Assembly: GCF_019029495.1 (NCBI RefSeq)
Contig: NZ_JAERQM010000001.1
Span: 186,001-250,000 of the forward strand
Length of the DNA stretch: 64,000 bases
Direction: 5' to 3'
DNA from: Falsiroseomonas oleicola
GTDB lineage: Bacteria; Pseudomonadota; Alphaproteobacteria; Acetobacterales; Acetobacteraceae
Part shown: positions 28,107 to 36,320 of the stretch, in pieces
How positions within the stretch are numbered: the stretch's first letter is position 1
Layout of the letters: each line of letters starts with the position of its first letter
Notes under the pieces: model-generated
The model's input: the letters and a program-made list of their open reading frames with translations, nothing else
Database searches by the model: none
Told to the model about the DNA's origin: nothing
Position numbers and translations under genes: made by a program

Positions 28107-28132
28107 ATTGGTCTGTCAATTGGTTTGTCATT
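28107..28132. promoter_or_regulatory. Tandem 12-bp repeats in a divergent promoter, possible GntR sites
   Basis: ATTGGTCTGTCA (28107-28118) is immediately followed by ATTGGTTTGTCA (28119-28130), one mismatch apart, and then TTGGGTGG. Each copy begins with the ATTGGT half-site that forms the two perfect dyads upstream of the nearby GntR gene, but the second half is degenerate. They lie 31 bp before the start of the DctP-type gene and between it and the Bug gene. Binding by the same regulator is inference. Confidence 0.45.
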
Positions 28133-28160
28133 GGGTGGAAATGGTCGGGGAGAACAGGCC

Positions 28161-29063
28161 GTGCGAATCGCCATGGCGGGCTATCAGGGGGCAAGCTCCG
28201 TGCATACGCGGGCGCTACGGGCCCTGGCCGCGACGCTGTCCGGACAGGGCTTCGCGCCGGAGGTGCTGGACGACATCACCTCGGCCGGCGGCACGGCGCG
28301 CGGGCTGTTCGATGCGGTGGAGGCCGGTGACGGACGGCAGCTCTGCTACATGGCCTCCGGCTATCTCAGCGCGCGGGTCCCGGCGCTGGGGGCGCTCGAC
28401 CTGCCCTATGCGGCGCCGGACCGCGCCCGGCTGTTCGCGGCGCTGGATGGCGCGGCGGGGGCGCATATTCGCGCGGCGCTGGAGGCCGGGACCGGGCTGC
28501 GGCTGCTCGGCTTCTGGGACAATGGGCTACGCCACCTGACCAATGCGCGCCGCCCGATCCGGACCCCGGCCGATTGCGCAGGCCTCGTCATCCGCACGCT
28601 GGACAATGCCACCTACCAGGCCGCGCTTGCCGCGATGGGCTTCCGGCCGATGGTGACGGATGTGGCCGGGCTGCGCGCGGCGGTGGCCAGCGGCGCGGTG
28701 GATGCGCAGGAGAATCCGCTGACCAACCTGCTGGGCTTCGGCCTGCAGGCGCATCACCGCCATGTCAGCCTGACCGGGCATATCCAGGGCGTGGTTCTGC
28801 TGGCCTGCCACGCCGCCTGGCACGATGCCCTGCCGCCCACCGCGCGAACGGCGCTGCACGAGGCAGCGCGGGCGGCGACGCTGCGGCAACGGCAATGGGC
28901 GGCGGAGGAGGATGCGCTGGCGATGCAGGCCCTGGCGGCGGAGGGCATTTCCGTTCTGGGACCGGAGGATATCGACCTGCCGGCCTTCCGGGCTGCCTGC
29001 GCGCCGGTGGCGACGGAGGCCGCGAAGGATCTGGACCCGGCCTTGCTGGCGGCGCTCCGCTAA
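28161..29063 (+). CDS. TRAP transporter DctP-type solute-binding protein lacking a signal peptide
   Basis: A 300-residue protein of solute-binding family 7: YQGASSVHTRALRALAATL, GLRLLGFWDNGLRHLTNARRPIRTPADCAGLVIR and GAVDAQENPLTNLLGFGLQAHHRHVSLTGHI are clear DctP hallmarks, including the conserved Arg that binds carboxylates. From the GTG at 28161 (GGGGAG 10 bases upstream) it begins MRIAMAGYQG with no signal peptide, and I see none in the upstream frame. No DctQ/DctM genes are adjacent. It may be a cytoplasmic sensor or ligand buffer, or the start may be misread. Its TAA overlaps the end of the convergent GntR gene by 3 bp. Confidence 0.75.
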   Translation: MRIAMAGYQGASSVHTRALRALAATLSGQGFAPEVLDDITSAGGTARGLFDAVEAGDGRQLCYMASGYLSARVPALGALDLPYAAPDRARLFAALDGAAGAHIRAALEAGTGLRLLGFWDNGLRHLTNARRPIRTPADCAGLVIRTLDNATYQAALAAMGFRPMVTDVAGLRAAVASGAVDAQENPLTNLLGFGLQAHHRHVSLTGHIQGVVLLACHAAWHDALPPTARTALHEAARAATLRQRQWAAEEDALAMQALAAEGISVLGPEDIDLPAFRAACAPVATEAAKDLDPALLAALR

Positions 29064-29761
29064 TCCTCGGCCAGCGCCCGCGCGGTGCTTTCCAGGTGCC
29101 GCCGCATCGCCTCCGCCGCGCCGCGCCGGTCGCGGCTGGCGATGGCGGCGATGATGGCGTCGTGCTCGTCGAAGGAGTGGTAGTCGGCGGAGGGCCCCTC
29201 CGGCCGGCGCGCCAGATGGCCCCAGACCACGGCGCGGCGCACGCCATTCACCAGCCGCTCCACCTCCAGCATCAGCCGGTTGCCGGAGGCTTCGGCGATC
29301 AACTCATGCAGCCGGAAATCCGCCTCCTCATAGGCGGCCCAGCTCGGCGCGGCGCGCGCGGTGGCGGCCAGACGGCGCAGCTCCGCGATCTGGGCGGCGG
29401 TGGCGCGCAGGGCGGCGAGGCGGGCCAGTTCCGGCTCCACGATCAGCCGTGCCTCCATGGCCGCGGGCGGGCTGGTGTCCTGCGCCAGGTCGCGGATGTC
29501 CGGCCGGCCCGGCACGCCGGGCGCCGGCTGGGCGCGGGTGGCGAAGGTGCCCTTGCCGACATGGCGCCAGACCTGGCCCTCGGCTTCCAGCACCGCCAGG
29601 GCCTTGCGCACCTCGCCACGATTGACGCCGAGGCGCGCGGCGATCTCGCGTTCCGGCGGCAGGCGGCCGTCATCGGGCAGGGCGGCGCCCATCAGCCCAT
29701 GGCCCGCCAGCCAGGCGCGCAGTTGCGGCAGAACGCCGCGCGGTTCGAGCACTCCATCCAT
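29060..29761 (-). CDS. GntR family regulator, FadR/FCD subfamily
   Basis: A 233-residue regulator: N-terminal winged HTH (RLPPEREIAARLGVNRGEVRKALAVLEAEGQVWRHVGKGTF, about residues 30-70) and an all-helical FCD effector domain containing EARLIVEPELARLAALRA, DFRLHELIAEASGN and DEHDAIIAAIASRDRRGAAEAMRRHLEST, whose Asp/His residues usually bind a metal and a carboxylate. The ATG at 29761 is preferred over one at 29791 because the latter overlaps a perfect operator dyad (29790-29803). It probably represses itself and the divergent dehydrogenase operon. Confidence 0.85.
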   Translation of the reverse strand: MDGVLEPRGVLPQLRAWLAGHGLMGAALPDDGRLPPEREIAARLGVNRGEVRKALAVLEAEGQVWRHVGKGTFATRAQPAPGVPGRPDIRDLAQDTSPPAAMEARLIVEPELARLAALRATAAQIAELRRLAATARAAPSWAAYEEADFRLHELIAEASGNRLMLEVERLVNGVRRAVVWGHLARRPEGPSADYHSFDEHDAIIAAIASRDRRGAAEAMRRHLESTARALAED

Positions 29762-29789
29762 GCCGCATGGCGTAGCGGGGCGGCGCGGC

Positions 29790-29803
29790 ATTGGTCAACC
29801 AAT
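29790..29803. promoter_or_regulatory. Probable GntR operator 1
   Basis: ATTGGTCAACCAAT: 6-bp arms ATTGGT/ACCAAT around a 2-bp centre. This matches the TNGTNNNACNA-like consensus known for FCD/GntR regulators. It lies 29 bp before the regulator start and so suits autorepression. The same dyad recurs 50 bp away. Confidence 0.65.
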
Positions 29804-29839
29804 TCTTCACGACTGCCCGCTGACACAGCCTTCGCTTGC

Positions 29840-29853
29840 ATTGGTTCACCAAT
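29840..29853. promoter_or_regulatory. Probable GntR operator 2
   Basis: ATTGGTTCACCAAT, with the same arms and a different 2-bp centre as operator 1, placed 50 bp from it (about five helical turns) and 53 bp upstream of the dehydrogenase start. Additional half-sites (CACCAAT at 29868-29874, GGCCAAT at 29878-29884) follow. The phased pair suggests looping or cooperative binding over both divergent promoters. Confidence 0.65.
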
Positions 29854-29906
29854 ATGCCAATATGGCGCACCAATTTGGGCCAATGCGCCCCTCAGGAGCC
29901 GCCGCG

Positions 29907-31073
29907 ATGTCCACCTCTTCCCCCGGCGTTCGTACTTCCCCCGAGATGCCCATCCCCGAGCGGATGAAGGCCTGGGTTCTGGGCGGGCCGGATGAGCTGT
30001 TCCAGACCACCAAGCCGGTGCCAATGCCCGGCCGGGCGGAGGTGCTGGTGCGAATCGACGCGGTGGCGATCTGCGCCACCGACCTCGAGATCATCCATTA
30101 CGGCTCCCCGGCGAAATTCCAGGGCGGCCTGCCCTTCCACAAGAACTTCACGCCGGGTCATGAGTACATGGGCACCGTGGCGGCGCTCGGCCCGGGGGTG
30201 GATGAGTACCGGATCGGCGAACGGGTGACGGTGGAAATCCATGCCGGCTGCGGCCAGTGCAAGCGCTGCCGCCAGGGCATGTACACGGCCTGCCTCAACT
30301 ACGGCCAGAACTACGGCGATGTGGACAAGGGCCACCGCGCCAATGGCTTCACCACCGATGGCGGCTTCTGCGAGTACCAGGTGAACAACATCAACACCCT
30401 GGTCCGCGTGCCGGATTCGATGACCGATGAGGAGGCGACGCTGGTCGTCACGGCCGGCACCAGCATGTACGGGCTGACGGAGCTCGGTGGGCTGGTGGCG
30501 GGGGAAAGCGTGGTGGTGATCGGCCCCGGCCCGATCGGGTTGCTCGCGGCCGGCGTTGCCAAGGCGCTTGGCGCCACGCCGGTGGTGCTGGTCGGCACGC
30601 GGGACGGGCGGCTGGAGATCGGCCGCAAGCTGGGCGCCGACCGCGTGGTGAATGTGAAGAACGAGGATGCTGTGGCGGTGGTAAAGGAGCTGACGCGCGG
30701 CCTCGGCGCCGACTACGTCATCGAATGCGCCGGGACCCAGGACGCCATCAACATGGCGACCGCCATGGTCAATCGCGGCGGCAAGATCTGCCTCGCCGCC
30801 TTCCCGCATGACCCGGTGACGGTCGACCTGCCGCAGATCGTGCGCAACAACGTCTATCTCTATGGCATCCGCGGCGAGGGCCGCAGCGCCACGCATCGCG
30901 CCATGGCCTTCATGGCGGAACGCCGCTTCGATGCGCGGCTGGTCCATACCCACAGCTTCCACCTGGACGACCTGCCGGAGGCGCTGCGCCATGCCCGCGA
31001 CCGGGTGGATGACGCGATCAAGGTCGTGGTGAAGACGCGCGGCGCCGCGGCGCAGCGCCTGGCCGCCGAGTGA
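29907..31073 (+). CDS. Zinc-dependent alcohol/polyol dehydrogenase (MDR family)
   Basis: A 388-residue medium-chain dehydrogenase. Catalytic zinc ligands are in AICATDLE (Cys) and PGHEYMGTV (His-Glu); the structural zinc lobe is GCGQCKRCRQGMYTAC; the NAD-binding site is VVIGPGPIGLLAAGVAKALG. A further signature is YVIECAGTQDAINMA. It resembles threonine/polyol dehydrogenases; the alcohol substrate is unknown. The ATG at 29907 follows CAGGAG. It is the first gene of a two-gene operon facing the GntR regulator. Confidence 0.86.
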   Translation: MSTSSPGVRTSPEMPIPERMKAWVLGGPDELFQTTKPVPMPGRAEVLVRIDAVAICATDLEIIHYGSPAKFQGGLPFHKNFTPGHEYMGTVAALGPGVDEYRIGERVTVEIHAGCGQCKRCRQGMYTACLNYGQNYGDVDKGHRANGFTTDGGFCEYQVNNINTLVRVPDSMTDEEATLVVTAGTSMYGLTELGGLVAGESVVVIGPGPIGLLAAGVAKALGATPVVLVGTRDGRLEIGRKLGADRVVNVKNEDAVAVVKELTRGLGADYVIECAGTQDAINMATAMVNRGGKICLAAFPHDPVTVDLPQIVRNNVYLYGIRGEGRSATHRAMAFMAERRFDARLVHTHSFHLDDLPEALRHARDRVDDAIKVVVKTRGAAAQRLAAE

Positions 31074-31084
31074 GGAACGCCGAG

Positions 31085-31513
31085 ATGACCCAGGACACTC
31101 CCACCCTCCCGGCCCCTGACGGCTGGCCCGAGGCGCTGCGCCAGGAATTCCTGGACAACCAGTTCAATGGCTGCGTTGGCAGCATCCTGGTTTCGGAGAC
31201 GGAGAAGCTGCGCGTCTGGCATCTGCGCCTGCCGCCCGGCAAGCGCTGCAACTTCCACCGCCATGTGCTGGATTATTTCTGGACCGCGCACAATCCGGGC
31301 AAGGCGCGCGGCTATTACCATGACGGCCGCATCGTCGATGTCACGCATCATGCCGGGGAGACGAAGCACTTCACCTTCCCGGCCGGCGACTTCTTTGTCC
31401 ATAGCGTGGAGAATATCGGCGAGACCGAGCTGCTGTTCACCACGGTCGAGTTCAAGGACAGCGGCAATACGCCCCTGCCGGTGCCGGCCGAAATGCGCCT
31501 CCAGGCCGCCTGA
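31085..31513 (+). CDS. Cupin-fold protein
   Basis: A 142-residue protein: LRVWHLRLPPGKRCNFHRHVLDYFWTA gives the first cupin motif with His residues, FTFPAGDFFVHSVENIGETELLFTTVEF the second. No enzyme family can be named. The ATG at 31085 has GAGGA at 31071-31075 upstream; an alternative GTG at 31070 would overlap the dehydrogenase stop (GTGA). It probably belongs to the dehydrogenase operon. Confidence 0.75.
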   Translation: MTQDTPTLPAPDGWPEALRQEFLDNQFNGCVGSILVSETEKLRVWHLRLPPGKRCNFHRHVLDYFWTAHNPGKARGYYHDGRIVDVTHHAGETKHFTFPAGDFFVHSVENIGETELLFTTVEFKDSGNTPLPVPAEMRLQAA

Positions 31514-31516
31514 AGC

Positions 31517-32500
31517 CTACCGCCGGATCAGGATATAGTTCACCGTCAGGTCGATGGTCACGCCCGCCGGATCGACCGGCGGCGGGAAGGCCGGCAATTG
31601 GGCACCGCTGAAGGGAAAGGTGGTGCCGAAGTTCAGGGAAGGTGAGCCGGAGGGGGTGAGCAGCCGCACGCTGCGCACCTGCCCATCCGGCCCCGCCACC
31701 ACCCGCACCCGCACCGTCCCGGATTCACCCTGGCGCAGCGCCTCCATCGGATAGGACATATTGCGGTCCAGCCAGCGCCGGAAGGCGCCGCGCCAATCCG
31801 CGCCCACCTGCGCGCCGCGGACCTGGAGGTTGGCGTCGGCATTGGCCTCCCCCCGCAGGATGCGCGGATCGATGCTGAGATCGAGGCCGCGCGCGGTCGG
31901 GCGGCCAGCCGGCACGCTGGGCCGCGCCGGCGCGTTGAAGGACAGGCCATCCGGCGCCCAGATCACCCCGGGCGGCAGGGCGGGCGCGGCACGGCGGGCA
32001 GCCGCTGCCGGCCGTGGCGGCACGGGCGGGGCCTGCGGGGGTGGCGTGGGCAGGGCTTCAGCGGGCGCTTCGTCGGCCGGGGTCGGCTCCGCAGGCAGGG
32101 GTTCGGACAGCGGCGGCGGCGTAGGGACAGGCCGCGGCGGTTGCGGCCTGGGTGGCTCGGGGCTGGGCGCCGCCGGCTGGGGTGGCGCCGGTTGGGGCGG
32201 CTCTGGCCTTGGCGGCTGGGGCGGTGACGGCTGGGGTTGCGGCAATGGCGGGGTGGCCGCAGGGGGCGGTGGAGCGGGCGCGGAAGGCGGTGCCGGGGCA
32301 AGGCCCTGCGGCGGCTCGGCTGCCGGCTGCTCGGGCTGCCCACCCTCGAACACGACCTCGATGGCCGGCGGCGGCAGGTCCGGCAATTCGCGCGGCGGCA
32401 GCGCCAGATACAGCGCCAGGACCCCATGCAGCAGCAGGGAAGCCACCAGCCAGGCCAGGATGCGCCGCCGACGCCCGCCACGCCCCGCGACAGCCCGCAT
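31517..32500 (-). CDS. TonB-like energy transducer with a long proline-rich spacer
   Basis: About 327 residues from the ATG at 32500 (MRAVAGRGGRRRRILAWLVA). An Arg-rich cytoplasmic tail is followed by one transmembrane helix (AWLVASLLLHGVLALYLALP), a very long Pro/Ala spacer of about 120 residues, and a C-terminal domain (WLDRNMSYPMEALRQGESGTVRVRVVAGPDGQVRSVRLL) that matches the TonB_C fold with its YP motif. It would couple the proton motive force to outer-membrane receptors, but no exbB, exbD or receptor gene is near. Upstream ATG (32581) and TTG (32620) starts exist without ribosome sites. Confidence 0.78.
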   Translation of the reverse strand: MRAVAGRGGRRRRILAWLVASLLLHGVLALYLALPPRELPDLPPPAIEVVFEGGQPEQPAAEPPQGLAPAPPSAPAPPPPAATPPLPQPQPSPPQPPRPEPPQPAPPQPAAPSPEPPRPQPPRPVPTPPPLSEPLPAEPTPADEAPAEALPTPPPQAPPVPPRPAAAARRAAPALPPGVIWAPDGLSFNAPARPSVPAGRPTARGLDLSIDPRILRGEANADANLQVRGAQVGADWRGAFRRWLDRNMSYPMEALRQGESGTVRVRVVAGPDGQVRSVRLLTPSGSPSLNFGTTFPFSGAQLPAFPPPVDPAGVTIDLTVNYILIRR

Positions 32501-32765
32501 CGGCGCGACAGTTGTGCCTTGCGCCAGCGGTGGCGGATCGCGCCGAGGGACCTGGCACGGCGCCCTGCGAAAATGCGGCATGGCGCGGGTCGGGCGACGG
32601 TGGGGTGAGAGGTCTGCCAAGGGGTCCGTTGTGACGTTCCGCCCGGCATAGAGGATTCCGCGATGCCGCGGAAATCAGCCCCTGGTGACGAAATGTGCCG
32701 CCGGCGCCGAAACCACGCATGCACGCCATCCGGACGATCCCATCCCGGGCGGCGTGCCGCACAAG

Positions 32766-32795
32766 GAACCGCCTCCGGCAAAGCCGGGGCGGTTC
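32766..32795 (-). terminator. Hairpin after the molybdopterin hydroxylase gene
   Basis: GAACCGCC-T-CCGGC-AAA-GCCGG-GGCGGTTC forms a 13-bp stem with one bulged T and a 3-base loop, 5 bp beyond the stop codon of the large subunit gene at 32801. On the minus strand it is followed by CCTTGT with only a short T-run, so termination is likely but not certain. Confidence 0.55.
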
Positions 32796-32800
32796 GCCCC

Positions 32801-35161
32801 TCAGGCGGCCTGGATCGCCTGCCAGATCCGCTCCGGCGTCGCCGGCATGTCGATGTGCCGGATGCCGTAGACGGACAGCGCATCGACCAGCGCGTTCATC
32901 ACCGCCGGCAGGGACCCGGCACAGCCGGCCTCACCGCAGCCCTTGGCGCCCAGCGGATTGGTCGTGGCCGGGACCGCATGGCTCACGAAGCCGATGGAGG
33001 GCATGTCCCCGGCCCGGGGCAGCGCATAGTCCAGGTAGCTGCCGGTCTGGAGCTGGCCATCCTCGCCATAGCCGACGCTTTCCAGCAGCGCCTGGCCGAT
33101 GCCCTGAGCGATGCCGCCATGCGCCTGGCCGGCCACGAGCATCGGGTTCACGATCACGCCGAAATCGTTCACCGACATGTAGCGGTCGATAGTGACGATG
33201 CCGGTCTCCGGATCGATCTCCACCTCCGCAATATGGCAACCATTGGGATAGGCCTGGGGCGCCTGGTCGAAGACATGGGTGACGTCCAGCGTCGCCGGCA
33301 CACCCTCCGGCAGGCTGGGCGCCTGCCGCAGCCGGGCGGCGAGCTCCATGATGCCGATGCCACGGTCGGTGCCGGCGATCAGGAAGCGGCCCTCGCCGCC
33401 CTCCGGATGGGCCTCGAATTCGATATCGGCGGCCGCCGCTTCCAGTGCCCAGGCGGCGGCCTCGCGCCCCTTCTCCACCACCAGCTCCGCCGCCTCGACG
33501 ATCGCGGCGCCGGAGGCCATCAGGGACTTCGACCCGCCAGTGCCACCACCGGCGATCAGCTCGTCGGAATCGCCCTGCAAAAGGCGGATCTGGTGGAAGG
33601 GGATGCCGATCGACTGGTGCAGCACCTGCGCGAAGGCGCTCCAATGGCCCTGGCCGTAGTCCAGCGTGCCGGTGATGATGGTGACGGTCCCGTCCGCCTC
33701 GAAGCGGATGCCACCCTGTTCCTTGGTCGGCGGGGCGGTGCATTCCAGGAAGTTGCCGACGCCGAGGCCACGCAGCAGCCCGCGCTGCGCACTCTCCGCC
33801 TTGCGGGCCGGGAAGCCCGCGACATCGGCGGCTCCCAGCGCGCGGTCCAGCAGCGCGGTGAAGTCGCCACCGTCATAGATGCTGCCGGAAGCGGCGGCGT
33901 ACGGGAATTCCGCCGGCTGGATGTGGTTTCGGCGCCGGATGTCGAGCGCGCTGATCCCCATCTCCAGCGCCGCTGTCTCGATCAGCCGCTCCATGAAGTA
34001 ATTGCCCTCCGGCCGCCCCGCGCCGCGATAGGCCGAGACCGGGCTGGTATTGGTGAGCAGGCTGCGGGTGATGACCTCGATCAGCGGCGTGCGGTAATTG
34101 GCCTGGACGTTCTTCCAGAAATTGGCGGTGGCCATCAGCGGCGCCACGGTCGACAGGTAGGCGCCCATATTGGCGAAGGAGGTCAGGCGCACGGCGAGGA
34201 ACCGGCCCTCCGCATCCAGCGCCAGTTCGGCATCCACCTCATGGTCGCGGCCATGCTGGTCGGAGAGGAAGCTGCTGGTCCGCTCATCCGTCCACTTCAC
34301 CGGCAGGCCAAGCGCCTTCGCCGCATGCAGCAGGCAGAGATATTCGGGATAGGCATTGGCCTTCATCCCGAAGCTGCCGCCGACATTGCCGGTCAGGATG
34401 CGCACCTGCTCCTTAGGGACCTTGAGCACCTCATTCGCCATCTGGGCGCGCAGGCCGAAGACGCCCTGGCAGCCAACGCGCAGGACGTAGCGGTCGTCCT
34501 CGAAGCTGCCGATGGCGCTGCGCGGCTCCATGGCGCAGACGACGATGCGGTTGTTGCGCAGGGACAGGCGGGTGACATGCGCGGCCTGGGCGAAGGCCTC
34601 CGCCACCTTGGCGCTGTCGCCCTGCTGGAAGTCCAGCACCTCATTGCCCGGGATGTCATCATAAAGCTGCGGCGCGCCGGGGGCCGCCGCGGCGGAGGCC
34701 AGGGTGACGGCGGGGAGCGAGTCGATGTCCAGTTCAACCTTTTCCGCCGCGTCCTTGGCCTGGGCACGGGTCTCGGCCACCACGAAGGCCACGGGGTCTC
34801 CCACAAAGCGCACCTTGTCGGTGGCCAGCGCCGGGCGGTGGGTGGTGCGCAGCGGCGAGCCGTCCCGGTTCTTCAGCGGCATGCCGCATTTCATCAGGCC
34901 ATAGCCGGCGGCCGCGAGGTCGGCGCCGGTCCAGACGCCCAGCACGCCCGGCATTTCCCGCGCGGTTTCCGTGCCGATGCCGCGGATCACGCCATGGGCA
35001 TAGGGGCTGCGCACCATCACGGCCCAGACCTGCCCGGGCAGCGCAATGTCATCCGTGTAGCGCCCCTTGCCCGTCAGCAGGATGGGGTCCTCGGCGCGGG
35101 GAACGGACTGCCCGATACCGAACTTCAGGCGGGTCGGGTCCAGCATATTGTGATCGGGCAT
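32801..35161 (-). CDS. Xanthine dehydrogenase/CO dehydrogenase-family molybdopterin-binding large subunit
   Basis: A 786-residue CoxL/XdhB-like subunit: PRAEDPILLTGKGRYTDDI near the N-terminus, GNVGGSFGMK and SAYRGAGRPEGNYFMERLIE in the Mo-cofactor region, TGTLDYGQGHWSAFAQVLHQ, and QGIGQALLESV, NPLGAKGCGEAGCAG with the catalytic-type Glu near the C-terminus. The AYRGAGRPE loop lacks the Cys of true form-I CO dehydrogenase (AYRCSFR), so this is a form-II enzyme of unknown substrate. No small Fe-S or FAD subunit genes are adjacent, which is unusual. The ATG at 35161 begins MPDHNMLDPTRLKFGIGQ. Confidence 0.88.
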   Translation of the reverse strand: MPDHNMLDPTRLKFGIGQSVPRAEDPILLTGKGRYTDDIALPGQVWAVMVRSPYAHGVIRGIGTETAREMPGVLGVWTGADLAAAGYGLMKCGMPLKNRDGSPLRTTHRPALATDKVRFVGDPVAFVVAETRAQAKDAAEKVELDIDSLPAVTLASAAAAPGAPQLYDDIPGNEVLDFQQGDSAKVAEAFAQAAHVTRLSLRNNRIVVCAMEPRSAIGSFEDDRYVLRVGCQGVFGLRAQMANEVLKVPKEQVRILTGNVGGSFGMKANAYPEYLCLLHAAKALGLPVKWTDERTSSFLSDQHGRDHEVDAELALDAEGRFLAVRLTSFANMGAYLSTVAPLMATANFWKNVQANYRTPLIEVITRSLLTNTSPVSAYRGAGRPEGNYFMERLIETAALEMGISALDIRRRNHIQPAEFPYAAASGSIYDGGDFTALLDRALGAADVAGFPARKAESAQRGLLRGLGVGNFLECTAPPTKEQGGIRFEADGTVTIITGTLDYGQGHWSAFAQVLHQSIGIPFHQIRLLQGDSDELIAGGGTGGSKSLMASGAAIVEAAELVVEKGREAAAWALEAAAADIEFEAHPEGGEGRFLIAGTDRGIGIMELAARLRQAPSLPEGVPATLDVTHVFDQAPQAYPNGCHIAEVEIDPETGIVTIDRYMSVNDFGVIVNPMLVAGQAHGGIAQGIGQALLESVGYGEDGQLQTGSYLDYALPRAGDMPSIGFVSHAVPATTNPLGAKGCGEAGCAGSLPAVMNALVDALSVYGIRHIDMPATPERIWQAIQAA

Positions 35162-35246
35162 CAGAACCTCGCGGCGGTTAGGCAATGGAGATGGGGAGCG
35201 ATCGGCGGCGGTCCATGATCGGACGCCCGGGCCGGATGGCCAAGCC

Positions 35247-36245
35247 TTACGGCCGGACAGTCTGCCGCAGCCAGGCCGCATAATCGGCATAGGCCGCTTC
35301 CGGGGTGAAGATCGGCGCCCAGCCGAGCGCGGCAGCCCGGTCGATGGCCATCAGCCCGCGCGGCCTCGTCTCGTTGAAGGAAATGTTCGGCGCCTCCCCC
35401 GGCGCCGCATGGCGCCAGGAAAAGCCGGGCATGACGGCGGCCAGGGCATCGCAGCAGGGGCCGGCATGCGGCGCCCAATCCTGCGCGGAGGCCAGGTTGA
35501 AGACCCGGCCCGGCGGATCGGCGCAGTCCAGCAGCGCCAGCAGCCCGGCGACGAGATCCCGCACATAGATCCAGTCGTAGCGCGGCAGGGGCGCCGGCGG
35601 CAGGATCGCCACCTCCCCGCGCAGCGCCGCCTGGGCGATCGCCAGATGCGGGCTGAGCGTGTCGCGCAGCCCGGTATCCCGCTCCCAGGGCCCAAAGGTC
35701 GCGCCGATCCGCGCCGCCACCGCATCCAGGCCCCAGAGCCCCGCCAGCCGGAGGCCAGCGCGTTCCACGGCGTATTTGGTCACGCCATAGAGGCTGATCG
35801 GCATGCAGGGCGTGGTGACCTCGTCCAGCAGCGGATAGGCATAGGCGGATTCGCCATAGACGGCGGAGGAGGCCGGCAGCACCACGCGCCGCACCGTGCC
35901 GGCATCCCGCGCCGCCTCCAGCGTGGCGATGACGCCGTGCAGATTAACATCCAGCACCAAAGCCGGCGCAGCCGCTTCCCGCGCCGGACCAGCGGTGATG
36001 GCGGCAAAGGGGAAGACGCGGTCGATCCGCCGTTCGGCGAACAGCCGCGCCAGGGCGGCCCGGTCACGGACATCGCCGGTCACCACCTCCAACTGCCCGG
36101 GCAGACGGGCGAAGACGTCGCCGGCCGGTTCCGGCAGTGCCGTCTCCTGCCCGAACACCACCACATGCTCGCCCCGGGTGAGCAAGGCCTCGACGAGGTT
36201 CAGGCCGACGAAGCCGGCGCCTCCGGTGACGAGGATGGCGGTCAT
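35247..36245 (-). CDS. NAD-dependent epimerase/dehydratase family protein
   Basis: A 332-residue extended SDR: VTGGAGFVGLNLVEALL (nucleotide site, residues 6-22), DVRDRAAL, PASSAVYGESAY, the catalytic YGVTKYAVE, and YDWIYVRDLVAGLLALLD (sugar-substrate region). It resembles UDP-sugar epimerases and the D-erythronate/uronate dehydrogenase-like branch; the substrate is not identifiable. The ATG at 36245 follows AAGGAGCTGCCC. It is upstream of, and may be co-transcribed with, the molybdopterin enzyme. Confidence 0.83.
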   Translation of the reverse strand: MTAILVTGGAGFVGLNLVEALLTRGEHVVVFGQETALPEPAGDVFARLPGQLEVVTGDVRDRAALARLFAERRIDRVFPFAAITAGPAREAAAPALVLDVNLHGVIATLEAARDAGTVRRVVLPASSAVYGESAYAYPLLDEVTTPCMPISLYGVTKYAVERAGLRLAGLWGLDAVAARIGATFGPWERDTGLRDTLSPHLAIAQAALRGEVAILPPAPLPRYDWIYVRDLVAGLLALLDCADPPGRVFNLASAQDWAPHAGPCCDALAAVMPGFSWRHAAPGEAPNISFNETRPRGLMAIDRAAALGWAPIFTPEAAYADYAAWLRQTVRP

Positions 36246-36320
36246 GGGCAGCTCCTTGAGACACGCGAATTTGGCGCCGGCCCCTGGATATCCCGTGCCG
36301 CCCGCCGCAGTAAGCCATGC

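Noticed and set aside
32621-32765. Short open frames between the TonB-like gene and the hydroxylase gene
   Set aside because: Arg/Pro-rich composition, no start with a ribosome site; the interval looks like promoter plus terminator DNA.
32663-35218. Long plus-strand open frame opposite the molybdopterin large subunit
   Set aside because: Same shadow pattern; the opposite strand has full conserved family motifs.
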